Shown in pieces: positions 1 to 8,133 of a DNA stretch of 62,863 nt; the stretch's first letter is position 1; each line of letters starts with the position of its first letter. Position numbers and translations under genes: made by a program. This DNA is from Nitrospira sp. (GTDB lineage: Bacteria > Nitrospirota > Nitrospiria > Nitrospirales > Nitrospiraceae): assembly GCA_005116895.1 (NCBI GenBank), contig SWDO01000005.1, positions 128,430 through 191,292 of the forward strand. Direction: 5' to 3'. Below the pieces are notes generated by a model. The model did not search any database and was not told where the DNA came from. It saw only the letters and a list, made by a program, of their open reading frames with translations.

Positions 1-1893
1 GTTCTGGAACTAGGCGACGACCGGTTTTGGTTATTGCCACGGGACCTTGGCGACCGAACGCTATTCCTCACCATGCGTCACGGCGTGTCGCAGGTTGACA
101 GCAAGACCCATCGTGTCGGATGCCGCTTGCCAAACCAATTAGACCGCGAACGAGGCGTGGCCAAAGCCGATGCGGTAGGGGCAGCGCTCGCCCACATGAT
201 CGGCCTCGTGGGACAGCAGCTGGATTTTCTGCATCTCGCGAACTATCTCGATCCGCAAACATTCCTCCATTGCATCAGCCGCAGCCCGAATACCAGACAA
301 CTGTACGAACGGGTGTCTGCGGCGCTGTTCCAAGGTGCGTCCGCAGCCGAACCGATTGCCGAGCCGGCGCTGGAATCGTCGGATTTCGGCTGGGTCACGG
401 GATTGGAGAAGTCGGTGGAGATCGAAGAAGCCGCGCAGGCGTTCGGCGTGGAAACCTCAACCGCCAAACGGCTGATGAAAGATCCGCTCTATTGTTATCC
501 CAATGGCAATTCTTTCTTCGATCTCTATGTCGACGTCATCGATGGGCTCCACCGGTTGGGCACTGCGCAGAAGGGGAGAGTCGCCTGCCTCTATACGCAC
601 AGTTCCACCCTGCGAGCCTTAATGATCTATTTGGACCCACGCCCGTTCCATGAAGCGTTCAGTGAGTTCAGCGACTACAAGGAAAGCCAAGACAATGTGG
701 TGCTGCTCACGGTCGAACAGGGACGGATGTCCGGCTACTCAACAGCGGTTGGGCTGTCCGAGCGGGAGCGGGTCGCCCGTAATACCTGGATGACAGTGGA
801 GGCCACGAGAAAAGATCGCGTGACACTCAAACCTCGATCCCTCAAGCGGATCGTGGCGCTTGTCTCCGGAGGTGATTTTGCCGGGGCCGGCGCCGCGCTC
901 AAAGAATTGCATGTGACCGGCCAACGCATGGGGTTGGAGGTCTATTTTGTTCGGCATGGCTATCTGGGCCTGGCCAACAATTGGATCGAACGTGTCACCG
1001 ATGAACATACTCGCGGCATGGGCAGCCATCCCAGCAGTCCCATCGGCAGCAGCCGCTTCGAGGAGTTCAAACAGGCGACGGTGCAGCAGATAGCCATACG
1101 CCACCTGGAACCCTATGTGCGCGATGGTGCACTGATTGTGCTGGGAGGGGACGGCAGCATGCGGGGTGCTCGGGCTCTTTACGAAGAATTCGGCGTGCAG
1201 GTGGTTGGCATGCCAGGCAGCATTGACAATAATCTCGAAGGAACCATCGCTCTCGGGTTTCAGTCCGCCGTGACGTTGGCGGATCAATCCATCGACTCGC
1301 TCAAAGCCACCAGCGCGGCGATGGGCAGTGTGTTTTTCGTGGAGATCATGGGCGCCGGGTCAGGTCATCTTGCGTTGGCCTGTGCCTATCAGGCGAGAGC
1401 CGAAGGGTTGTTGGTCAATGAGCATCCTGACCCAAACGCCTATATCGATGAGGTGATCCTCGGCACGCTGAAGCGGACATTAGGTGTGCCAAACAAGAGC
1501 CACCTCTTCATCGTCGCAGAACGGACACCGCATCGTCATCATAAGGACGGTGGCGTCCATGGACTGGTGGACTATGTGGCCGGAGTGATTGCGCAATGGC
1601 CTGAACGACAGCCGCGGCCTGATCACTATCCGCTCACGCCGGCCACCAAAGCCACTATTCTTGGCCACACGCTCCGTGGTGCCCGGCCAATACCGGAAGA
1701 CAAGGCGATTGCTCAGCATCTTGCCCATGAAGTGGTGCACCGGCTGATCGACTCGCCTGAGGACATTGTCGGCTGTCTCTTGGGCTACCGTGAACGGGGA
1801 TCAATCAGCCCGATTCCACTCCACGCAGTCGTGCCGAAACAGTTCGACTGGGATGTCTTCAGTCGGATGCATGGCATCACCCGCGTCTCGTAA
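1..1893 (+). CDS. Histidine phosphatase / 6-phosphofructokinase fusion (5' end outside window)
   Basis: The frame is open to the left edge, so the N-terminus is missing and the TTG at 34 is not a credible start. Two domains are visible. Visible residues 20-250 resemble a histidine phosphatase: RHG at about 26 (catalytic His) and a second active-site His in THSS at about 200. From about residue 280 to the end is a PfkA-like phosphofructokinase, with a GGD nucleotide loop, the SRFEEF arginine, GGDGS metal site and PGSIDNN where most family members have TIDND. The catalytic Asp of that motif is kept, but the second Asp is Asn. The MGR sugar-phosphate Arg is replaced (EIMGAGSGH), so activity or substrate may differ. 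Phosphatase followed by PFK-1 suggests control of fructose-6-phosphate flux. A kinase domain may precede it, as in eukaryotic PFKFB, but that is outside the window. Confidence 0.85.
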   Translation, partial: VLELGDDRFWLLPRDLGDRTLFLTMRHGVSQVDSKTHRVGCRLPNQLDRERGVAKADAVGAALAHMIGLVGQQLDFLHLANYLDPQTFLHCISRSPNTRQLYERVSAALFQGASAAEPIAEPALESSDFGWVTGLEKSVEIEEAAQAFGVETSTAKRLMKDPLYCYPNGNSFFDLYVDVIDGLHRLGTAQKGRVACLYTHSSTLRALMIYLDPRPFHEAFSEFSDYKESQDNVVLLTVEQGRMSGYSTAVGLSERERVARNTWMTVEATRKDRVTLKPRSLKRIVALVSGGDFAGAGAALKELHVTGQRMGLEVYFVRHGYLGLANNWIERVTDEHTRGMGSHPSSPIGSSRFEEFKQATVQQIAIRHLEPYVRDGALIVLGGDGSMRGARALYEEFGVQVVGMPGSIDNNLEGTIALGFQSAVTLADQSIDSLKATSAAMGSVFFVEIMGAGSGHLALACAYQARAEGLLVNEHPDPNAYIDEVILGTLKRTLGVPNKSHLFIVAERTPHRHHKDGGVHGLVDYVAGVIAQWPERQPRPDHYPLTPATKATILGHTLRGARPIPEDKAIAQHLAHEVVHRLIDSPEDIVGCLLGYRERGSISPIPLHAVVPKQFDWDVFSRMHGITRVS

Positions 1894-2051
1894 CGTGCTC
1901 AGCTCCTGCGTGAACCGATTACTCGGTTAGATAGGCTGTTGGTAATATCTACCATCGGCCTGCTCAACATCCGGCAGAGAGTTATGGGTGTCGTTGAGTG
2001 TGAGAGTTGGTGGGATCGTGAAACAGTGCGCACAGAGGTAGCCGAGTGAAC

Positions 2052-2519
2052 TCAGCAGCCCTTGAACTTCTTTGTCCGGCACTGCTCCGAGAGCTGCTTG
2101 GCTTCTGTGACCTGGGCGGGCGACATACGCTTGGCGACATCCTCGAGATTTTCTTCCGCTTGTTTCTTTTCCTCACCCTGCATGTGTGCGGCGGCAAGAC
2201 TCACCCACATATAGGCCCGCACATAGTCCGGTGGGCCTCCTAGCCCTGCGAAATACAATTCCGCAAGGTTATTTTGCGCCAGTGGGTGACCATGTTCAGC
2301 CGCTTTCTCGTACCACGCTCGCGCCTGGGTATAATCTTGTGGTACGCCTCGTCCCTTGGCATACAGTTCCCCGAGTCGATTCTGTGCCTCCGCATCCCCT
2401 TGGGTCGCCTGGGCCTGGAGTGCCTTCATGTCTTTGTTGTCGAGTGGGGCAAATGCTGCTCCTTCTCCAAGAGGAAGGGCAAGGGTTGCGAGAAGCATGA
2501 TGGTGGCAATGGCACGCAT
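2052..2519 (-). CDS. Secreted Sel1-repeat (TPR-like) protein
   Basis: 155 residues. I start at the ATG whose product begins MRAIATIMLLATLALPLGEG, a good Sec signal peptide; the longer frame adds 30 residues without signal character. Residues about 45-115 hold two Sel1 repeats (AEAQNRLGELYAKGRGVPQDY, then PLAQNNLAELYFAGLGG), helical hairpins that usually mediate protein contacts. The C-terminus is charged and helical with two Cys (SEQC and the final residue), a possible disulfide. Its partner is unknown. It lies in the same direction as the next small secreted gene upstream (2612-2974), 92 bp away, so they may be co-transcribed. Confidence 0.75.
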   Translation of the reverse strand: MRAIATIMLLATLALPLGEGAAFAPLDNKDMKALQAQATQGDAEAQNRLGELYAKGRGVPQDYTQARAWYEKAAEHGHPLAQNNLAELYFAGLGGPPDYVRAYMWVSLAAAHMQGEEKKQAEENLEDVAKRMSPAQVTEAKQLSEQCRTKKFKGC

Positions 2520-2611
2520 GGGTTTCGAGTATGCCGTGCAGGCAAAGGAATCGTCAAGCTGAAAGGTGAGGCAATGAGCTCCTGCGACAGGATGCGGAGC
2601 GTGATGCACAG

Positions 2612-2974
2612 TTACGGCTGCCGAGCCCTCTGTGGAAAGTCGGGCGGTGGTGGTAGAGCGGGAACGGGAGGTTGAGGAGGAAACTGGAGTGTTTGATTGT
2701 GTAATTGAAGGGGAGGACCAAGATTGATCCCAGCACCCTGAGGTGGCTGGACCGTGATGATCTGTTCCCCGCCCGGCAGATTGATTGTGCTCTCAACATT
2801 TCCTTTCCCATTCTTATAGACTGTTGTGCCGCCTTCAGAGTCCAATACTTGATTTAAGCGTTGCTGTGCACTCGGTTGTTGAGAGGGTTCCTCCCCACCG
2901 GCGAGCAACAGGCTTGGCCCGATGGTCCCCACCAGGATGACGACAAAGGCAGTGATCCGACGCATAAGTTCCAT
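2612..2974 (-). CDS. Small secreted proline-rich protein, unknown function
   Basis: 120 residues. The start ATG (MELMRR) is preceded by AGAGG about 8 nt upstream, which decides it against longer frames. An N-terminal hydrophobic signal (ITAFVVILVGTIGPSLLLAGG) indicates export. A short central segment (TTVYKNGKGNVESTINLPGG) could form beta strands. The C-terminal third is rich in Pro and Gln (PPQPPVPALPPPPDFPQ), likely extended and perhaps cell-wall or protein binding. I recognise no family. It lies divergently from the PfpI-like gene at 3062, about 87 bp apart. Confidence 0.6.
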   Translation of the reverse strand: MELMRRITAFVVILVGTIGPSLLLAGGEEPSQQPSAQQRLNQVLDSEGGTTVYKNGKGNVESTINLPGGEQIITVQPPQGAGINLGPPLQLHNQTLQFPPQPPVPALPPPPDFPQRARQP

Positions 2975-3061
2975 TATACTGCCTCTTTGTTCAAGTAGGT
3001 AGATGCCCATGTAAAGGGAGCTGGCCATTCTTACGGTCAGTGAGGACCAAGAGGGGTGATG

Positions 3062-3724
3062 ATGATTCCAGAGAAGAAGTTGCAAGTGGCCATTCTGTTG
3101 TACGACGGTATGACGGCGCTCGATGCAATCGGCCCTTACGAAGTTCTTCAGGCGCCGACACTTGGAACCGACGTGCGCTTCGTGGCGCGTGAGAGAGGTG
3201 TGAAGCGGACCGATTTTGGAAGACTGCGCCTGACGGCAGACTATTCGCTCGATGAAACCACCAGTCCCGATATCCTGGTGGTACCAGGCACGGCATTTCC
3301 ACAAGCGGTGATGGGGGATCAGCTAGTTCTGGAATGGATTGCACAGGTGCACCGCACAACCACGTGGACCACGTCGGTCTGTACCGGGGCCTTAGGGCTG
3401 GCCGCCGCCGGCGTGCTCCAGGAGCTGAAGGCCACAACACATTGGCTCGCCCACGATATTTTGCAACAATTCGGTGCCATTCCGACTAAAGCACGTGTCG
3501 TCCGCGACGGCAAGGTTATCACGGCCGCCGGGGTTTCCTCAGGGATCGACATGGCTCTCACCCTGGTCGCGGAAGAGTTTGGCACTGAAGCGGCGCAACT
3601 CATCCAGCTGCTCATTGAATACGATCCCCAACCACCGTTTGATGCCGGGAGCCCAGACAAGGCTCCGTCAGCCATCGTGACTGCGGCGCGTGAAGAGTTC
3701 AGCAAGTTGGTGGTCATGCCATAA
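3062..3724 (+). CDS. DJ-1/PfpI family protein (isonitrile hydratase-like)
   Basis: About 220 residues covering a whole DJ-1/PfpI class I glutamine-amidotransferase-like domain. The nucleophile elbow is SVCTGALGLAAAGVL, with the Cys at about residue 106, followed by ATTHW as in Pseudomonas isonitrile hydratase relatives. The early strand VAILLYDGMTALDAIGPYEVL is also typical of that subgroup. There is no AraC DNA-binding domain, so it is probably a stand-alone enzyme. GTG, ATG and ATG occur in succession at 3056, 3059 and 3062. AGAGGG at 3050-3055 is best spaced for 3062. The substrate cannot be told from sequence. Confidence 0.8.
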   Translation: MIPEKKLQVAILLYDGMTALDAIGPYEVLQAPTLGTDVRFVARERGVKRTDFGRLRLTADYSLDETTSPDILVVPGTAFPQAVMGDQLVLEWIAQVHRTTTWTTSVCTGALGLAAAGVLQELKATTHWLAHDILQQFGAIPTKARVVRDGKVITAAGVSSGIDMALTLVAEEFGTEAAQLIQLLIEYDPQPPFDAGSPDKAPSAIVTAAREEFSKLVVMP

Positions 3725-3775
3725 TTCTCGCAGAGACCTCATGGTGATCTTGAACTCTTAGCTGATCTTCAGTGA

Positions 3776-3970
3776 GCGGATTGGAGTCGGGAAGGGCAGC
3801 TGATCGTGGCGACACGAACGGGCCTGCTGCAAATACACAATCTTGAAGGCGATAGTCTGGAAATTCTCTGTGAAGCGGATCTCTCCAATCTTGAGCCGAC
3901 TCCTACACCGGCACCAGCTTGGGCACAGTGCTGGCAGGAGAAGACTCTGGTAGGGAGAAAAATCGAATGA
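3776..3970 (+). pseudogene. Possible remnant of a WD40/beta-propeller-like reading frame
   Basis: This frame is open between two stops and has no start codon or ribosome site. It reads with protein-like composition: ADWSREGQLIVATRTGLLQI resembles a WD40 blade (DWSPDGKLIATAS), followed by an acidic and Pro/Thr-rich stretch. It could be the decayed end of a beta-propeller gene or chance. The rest of 3725-4148 shows no other gene. Confidence 0.22.
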
Positions 3971-4148
3971 CGTCTACAATCCCTGTTCGTCCTCCACTCA
4001 TCCTCTGAGTTCGTTTCACTGCACTCGTTCTGGCTGGTCAGCACACCGTCTTGTTCGGCAATACAGATCTCAGCGCGTGGCTGTCCGGCGCATCGTCAAC
4101 GTTGCCTCAAGTTGATCATTCGCTGAAAACCTCATGTCACAAACCTTG

Positions 4149-4186
4149 AAATCAGTTGCCAGAAACCCCATCTCGCGATACCCCTA
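4149..4186 (+). repeat. 38-bp element, copy A of a duplicated upstream sequence
   Basis: This begins aaatcagttgccagaaa and ends ccccta. It matches 4475-4512 at 34 of 38 positions by my hand alignment. Each copy lies upstream of a small gene (62 bp before 4249 and 62 bp before 4575). A promoter or regulator site is likely; TTGCCA inside it could be a -35 box. Confidence 0.7.
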
Positions 4187-4248
4187 AGTCAAGACGCTGG
4201 TTTCCGGCGTTGAATAGGCTACAACAATCAAGTGTACGGAGGATGTTC

Positions 4249-4317
4249 ATGCATTTCGTCGTGGTATCAGCCATTGCGGTGGGGTTGGTGTATTTGTTGT
4301 GGGAGATTCGGCCATAA
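4249..4317 (+). CDS. 22-residue hydrophobic membrane peptide
   Basis: The product is 22 residues, MHFVVVSAIAVGLVYLL followed by WEIRP. It is a single hydrophobic helix with a short polar tail, so probably an inner-membrane peptide. GGAGG at 4238-4242 sits 6 nt before the ATG at 4249. A second ATG at 4243 touches the ribosome site and is unlikely. The start region (ggag, four bases, ttcatgc) matches that of the 4575 gene, and a terminator follows 57 bp downstream. The gene therefore has its own element, ribosome site and terminator. Function unknown; small stress or envelope peptides look like this. Confidence 0.55.
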   Translation: MHFVVVSAIAVGLVYLLWEIRP

Positions 4318-4373
4318 CGCTTGCTTCCATATAAAAGCATCGAGCGTGCTCTTTTGAGATGCATGCTCGTACG

Positions 4374-4412
4374 CGGCCTCCAGGGGACAGCCTGCTGGAG
4401 GCCGTGGTTTTT
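4374..4412 (+). terminator. Intrinsic terminator after the 22-residue gene
   Basis: A 10-bp perfect stem, cggcctccag / ctggaggccg, with an 11-nt loop, is followed by tggttttt. The right arm and following bases resemble the hairpin after the 4575 gene. Confidence 0.8.
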
Positions 4413-4474
4413 ATGGCTCTTTCTAAATTTGGTTCTTTTGTCTCTCCTGTAGCACGAGCGAGTCGGAAACCACA

Positions 4475-4512
4475 AAATCAGTTGCCAGAAATCCCGTCTC
4501 ACGATAGCCCTA
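4475..4512 (+). repeat. 38-bp element, copy B of a duplicated upstream sequence
   Basis: Copy B of the element at 4149-4186, with four substitutions. It ends 62 bp before the ATG at 4575. A separate TATAAT at 4544-4549 lies between it and the gene, so the element may be an activator site or an alternative promoter rather than the only one. Confidence 0.7.
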
Positions 4513-4574
4513 GACTGGGTGCCGGCCTCTGGTGCCAACCCGTTATAATAACCTATTGTTAGAGGAGTCTATTC

Positions 4575-4943
4575 ATGCGCGTCATCATGATTTTCGCAGT
4601 TTTGTCTTCACTGATCGCAGGGACTAGTACCTTGGCTATGGCAGATGAGTTGACAACTATCGGTTCTGAATTGAAAGGTGAAATGGGTTCGATGGCCAGT
4701 GAAGCTAAAGGTGAGATCAAGGGTGAGCAGGAACAGATGAAGGATAGCCTCAAGTCGAAAAGAGATCAGATGAGAGCCGACATGAAGGCCAAGCGAGAAC
4801 AGATGAGATCAGAGATGAAGGGAAAACGAGACACGTTGAAGGCCGAGAGAAAGGAGATGAGGAAAGCGGCGAAGGCTAAAAGAGCTACGGCTAAGAAGCA
4901 TGCCGAGGAAGCTGCTGAATCATTGGAGCCAAGCGCTCACTAG
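4575..4943 (+). CDS. Secreted, highly charged coiled-coil protein
   Basis: 122 residues. AGAGGAG lies about 8 nt before the ATG. The signal peptide MRVIMIFAVLSSLIAGTSTL runs to AMA, leaving a mature protein of about 98 residues made of Lys/Glu/Met-rich heptad-like repeats. KSKRDQMRADMKAKREQMRS and related blocks recur every 11 residues. It is probably one long amphipathic helix in the periplasm. The 11-residue spacing recalls apolipoprotein/LEA-like helices, which suggests an envelope or desiccation/osmotic role, but this is inference. It is the second gene of the duplicated cassette (elements at 4149 and 4475). Confidence 0.75.
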   Translation: MRVIMIFAVLSSLIAGTSTLAMADELTTIGSELKGEMGSMASEAKGEIKGEQEQMKDSLKSKRDQMRADMKAKREQMRSEMKGKRDTLKAERKEMRKAAKAKRATAKKHAEEAAESLEPSAH

Positions 4944-4988
4944 GCGAACAGGTTCAGCGCGATGGTGTTGGAATAGGGCTTCTCACAG

Positions 4989-5017
4989 GGCCTCCTGGAG
5001 GACTCCTCCTGGAGGCC
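4989..5017 (+). terminator. Two-part hairpin after the charged coiled-coil gene
   Basis: Outer stem ggcctcc/ggaggcc (7 bp), a T-T mismatch, inner stem ggagg/cctcc, loop act. The T tract is weak (ggcgtgtttcc). The right arm plus flank aligns with the terminator at 4395-4412, supporting common descent. Confidence 0.65.
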
Positions 5018-5086
5018 GGCGTGTTTCCTATGGCCGAGGATCTCAAAACTGTTTTTTACGGTGACGGTGGATGGCATCAGGACGCG

Positions 5087-5335
5087 TTACACCACTTGTT
5101 CGCAAGGTAAGAGAAAGACGTGGAGTGGGAACATGAGGTCACCTGTGGCCGCTTCTTGTCCGAGGCGGAACCGCTTGAACCCGTCGATGAGACGGTGAGC
5201 CGATTGTTTGGGAACCGCGACAAAAATCATCCGGTTCGTTGAGGGAGCGAAAAAGAACTGGCGGGTTAGTCCGGTCTCTCCCTTTCCTGTGACGTTGTGC
5301 AGCTCACTGTATGAAGCGACCTCGTACTCCTTCAA
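5087..5335 (-). CDS. Small protein, possibly PII-like (ferredoxin-fold)
   Basis: The only standard start in frame is TTG at 5335, giving 82 residues. The frame is open upstream, and its preceding residues (KIAWSLVEQVHAILKEYEV) look like the missing first strand and helix of a PII-like domain. A non-standard start or N-terminal decay is therefore possible. SYSELHNVTGKGETG resembles the T-loop region of PII-like proteins that follow metal or anion transporters, and FVAVPKQSAHRLIDGFKRF fits the second strand/helix unit. It lies just downstream of the lipoprotein gene at 5368 on the same strand and is probably co-transcribed. The family call is tentative. Confidence 0.45.
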   Translation of the reverse strand: MKEYEVASYSELHNVTGKGETGLTRQFFFAPSTNRMIFVAVPKQSAHRLIDGFKRFRLGQEAATGDLMFPLHVFLLPCEQVV

Positions 5336-5367
5336 GATGGCATGTACCTGTTCAACGAGCGACCAGG

Positions 5368-6570
5368 CTATTTTGCGATGGTAATGCTCGGCACGCCGGC
5401 GCGTGAGATCTCCGTGACTGTCATCTGAAATAGTTGCGACAAGAGCTTGAAGGCCTCGCGGTTCCAGCGGGCCTGTGGCCCGGTCGTATTGACGGCATAA
5501 TAGTTCCCGTGAGATTTCATGACGAGATCCAGCCCCGATGGAGCTGACGACGACAGGATCAGATCCATGGTCTTGACCGGATTCTCCATCACCTCAGGCG
5601 TGCGGCTATCCTTCTCGATATGGTGTTCCGGCTCTTCAGCGAGGGAGAGCCCCAAAAAGTTCAGCATGGCATTGAAGCTGCGTAGCCGAAAGTCTCCCTT
5701 CAGCGGCCAGTCGCCGCCGACATGTCCAGGGCGAATATCAAACGTTACGTCATGCGGGAGTCCCTGTTCGTTCTCGCTCTGCAAGCGGGCCCGTTCCTCC
5801 TGGGACAGGATATTCGGATCGTAGTTCGTGATCAGCGTGCCGCCTTCGATCTGTTTCCGCAGTGTGAATGTCTTGTCTTTCGCGTCGTAGGCTACCTGGT
5901 ATTCCTGTTCGAGCGCTTTGAATCCTTCCGCCGTGACCGAGTCGGCGGGAATCGTCCAACTTCGTTCGATGCGCAGTGGTTCAACATAAAGGCTGTTGTG
6001 GTCTTGAATGGCCGAGAGATGGAGGACCACCCGCCTGAACATCTCGTAGCCGGCCTTGTCGGATGGATTATTCCGGTAGGCGATCGTGCCGTCGCTCTGG
6101 TTGACTCGGAGTTCTTTGGCCATCAGTCGAAGGAGGAGATCGATATCGATGCCCTGCCGCAGCAACAGCGTCAGCTTGGCTTCATGGAACGGCGTAAGTA
6201 AGCGTTTGGTAAACTCTTCTCCCTCAATCGGAGCGATACTGATAGTCGGGTTCTCGGCCACGCTTCCGCCGATGACAGGCAAGATCGTCCGGCTGGCGTC
6301 TCCGGTGAGGGCCGGTGTGGCGCCGGCCGTGAAACGAAAATCGAAGGTCGCCGCGACATTGGAGGCGCCGGTAAAGTGAATGGGCTGATGGTGTTGTGCT
6401 CGGGCGATGTTCACAAGCAGTTGCTTGGATTGCGATTCGGTGATGGCCTCGTCATAGGCAATCACAGCTCGCGTCAGGGTGATGGGCGAAAGACATCCCG
6501 ACAACGAGAGTAGGCAGGAGACAATCCCTAAGCTGAACCAAGCAGAGGGCACAACGGAATTCTTCATCAA
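5368..6570 (-). CDS. Lipoprotein of unknown function
   Basis: 400 residues. The N-terminus MMKNSVVPSAWFSLGIVSCL ends in the lipobox LSGC (Cys at about 26), so this is a lipidated envelope protein. Position +2 is Leu, not Asp, favouring the outer membrane. The mature part has an early helix with QSKQLLVNIARAQHHQPIHF, a Gly/Ala-rich beta segment (FDFRFTAGATPAL) and alternating helical and beta parts to the end. No catalytic motif is visible and I do not recognise the family. A paralogous or outer-membrane assembly role is possible. Confidence 0.75.
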   Translation of the reverse strand: MMKNSVVPSAWFSLGIVSCLLSLSGCLSPITLTRAVIAYDEAITESQSKQLLVNIARAQHHQPIHFTGASNVAATFDFRFTAGATPALTGDASRTILPVIGGSVAENPTISIAPIEGEEFTKRLLTPFHEAKLTLLLRQGIDIDLLLRLMAKELRVNQSDGTIAYRNNPSDKAGYEMFRRVVLHLSAIQDHNSLYVEPLRIERSWTIPADSVTAEGFKALEQEYQVAYDAKDKTFTLRKQIEGGTLITNYDPNILSQEERARLQSENEQGLPHDVTFDIRPGHVGGDWPLKGDFRLRSFNAMLNFLGLSLAEEPEHHIEKDSRTPEVMENPVKTMDLILSSSAPSGLDLVMKSHGNYYAVNTTGPQARWNREAFKLLSQLFQMTVTEISRAGVPSITIAK

Positions 6571-6668
6571 GCCAGCACCTCTCTTCGAACACCGACAACA
6601 ATCGAACGCGGTTGTACCATATCATCAGAGAGATGCCTAGCAGCAGGAGAGACGGGTCGGTGAGCGAG

Positions 6669-8084
6669 CTATGCCACAGCGGGGTGTGGTGCCGAGATCC
6701 CGGCTCGCTGAACGATCATCCGCACCGGAACATTCGGGCGTAACGTCATGACGGGTTCCGGACAGATTGTCTGCCCATTCACCAGATGTAAGCGAACTGT
6801 GGCGGCGATCGTCGCCAAGATCAACAGTCCTTCCATCTCCGCAAATGACTCTCCCAAGCATCGCCGTCCACCGGCACCGAACGGGATGTAGGTGAACGCC
6901 GAGCGGGTCCGTTGCGCCTCGTCTGAAAAGCGTTCAGGATCGAATCGGTTTGGATCGGCGAACCACCGTGGATTGCGGTGCAAGTTCCAGGGGCTGATGA
7001 AGACCCAGGCTCCTGGTGGAAGGACTGCTCCAGATGGAAGTCGATCCTGCGCATGGGCAAGACGGGTGTGAAGCGTGCAGGCCTGAGGGTAGAGGCGCAG
7101 CGACTCATCCCAGATCATCTTCATGTAGCCCAAGCGAGGAAGATCGGCCGCGTTAGGTAGCCGAGCCCCCAAGACTTCGTTCAGTTCTTGAGTCAGCCGT
7201 TCTCGAACCGATCCATCTTGCGAGAGGAGAAACCACGTCCAGGTCAGCGCGTTGGCGGTGGTTTCATGACCAGCCAGCAAGAAGGTCATGAGTTCATCAC
7301 GAATTTCTCCATCACTCAGTGGGCGACCTTCTGTATCGGTCGCGTTCAGTAGAAGAGATAACACGTCATCATGTGGCTCAGCAGCCATCCGTCGCTCGTG
7401 AATGAATTGAAACAGCCTCTCTTCGATCATGCGGAAGCCACGGGTGAATCGACGATGTCGTGGGATGGGAACCCAGAGAGGGGTCACGCTTGCGAGGAGG
7501 GAGTCATATTGGAGCTTGATGAGACTTTGACCGACTGCAATGGCTTCACGAATGGTCTCGCCTTCGGACCGCAGGTCTTGACCAAAGAGAAGGCGCCAGA
7601 TCACCGACAGGGTGAGGTGGGCCATTTCCTGTCCAATGTCGATGGTTGTGTCATCCTGCCACAGTGCCACACGGTCGCGAGCCTGGCTCGTGATGAGGTT
7701 GGTGTACGCGGTCACATGATTTCCATGAAAGAAGGGTAAGAGTACACGTCGCTGACGGTGATGGATTTCGCCTTCCGTGTGAAGCACGCCCTGACCAAAG
7801 ATGCGCGATTCGACCGGGGGTACAGGAGCCTTTCGATAATTGTCTTGATTGGTCACGAGTACATGTTTCACATCGGTGGGATGGTTCAGCACATACATGG
7901 CGGCGTCACGTTGCCGCAAGAGTAGTTCAACGACAAGCCCCATCGGAAGTTTGACCACGTCACCATAGGCCTGACACTGTATGAGAAAGCCAAGGGTGTC
8001 GCGGCGAAGGTCGGGGAAACATCCCCACCAACGCGAAACCGGTGGGCCGGAAAGGGTGGGTGGTAGTATCGCGTGGTCGATCAT
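6669..8084 (-). CDS. Cytochrome P450
   Basis: 471 residues from the ATG of MIDHAILPP; a longer frame adds 32 residues without P450 character. Hallmarks in order are the I-helix AGHETTANALTW (O2 activation), the K-helix ESLRLYP (ExxR), the PERF motif DPERFSDEA and the heme loop FGAGGRRCLG with the Cys thiolate. There is no fused reductase and no membrane anchor, so it is a soluble class needing a ferredoxin or similar partner. None is encoded nearby. It follows the MFS gene by 49 bp on the same strand, hinting that the transported compound may be its substrate or product. Substrate unknown. Confidence 0.93.
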   Translation of the reverse strand: MIDHAILPPTLSGPPVSRWWGCFPDLRRDTLGFLIQCQAYGDVVKLPMGLVVELLLRQRDAAMYVLNHPTDVKHVLVTNQDNYRKAPVPPVESRIFGQGVLHTEGEIHHRQRRVLLPFFHGNHVTAYTNLITSQARDRVALWQDDTTIDIGQEMAHLTLSVIWRLLFGQDLRSEGETIREAIAVGQSLIKLQYDSLLASVTPLWVPIPRHRRFTRGFRMIEERLFQFIHERRMAAEPHDDVLSLLLNATDTEGRPLSDGEIRDELMTFLLAGHETTANALTWTWFLLSQDGSVRERLTQELNEVLGARLPNAADLPRLGYMKMIWDESLRLYPQACTLHTRLAHAQDRLPSGAVLPPGAWVFISPWNLHRNPRWFADPNRFDPERFSDEAQRTRSAFTYIPFGAGGRRCLGESFAEMEGLLILATIAATVRLHLVNGQTICPEPVMTLRPNVPVRMIVQRAGISAPHPAVA

Positions 8085-8133
8085 GCGGTCTATGCATTGC
8101 TCATGAAAAATACCGTCTATCTGGTTGCCACTG

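Noticed and set aside
2520..2609. Longer start of the Sel1 protein
   Set aside because: The extension lacks a signal peptide; MRAIATIM gives a clean one.
3725..4148. Possible additional gene in the gap after the PfpI-like gene
   Set aside because: Only a WD40-like remnant without a start was found; the rest has stops in all frames and no ribosome site.
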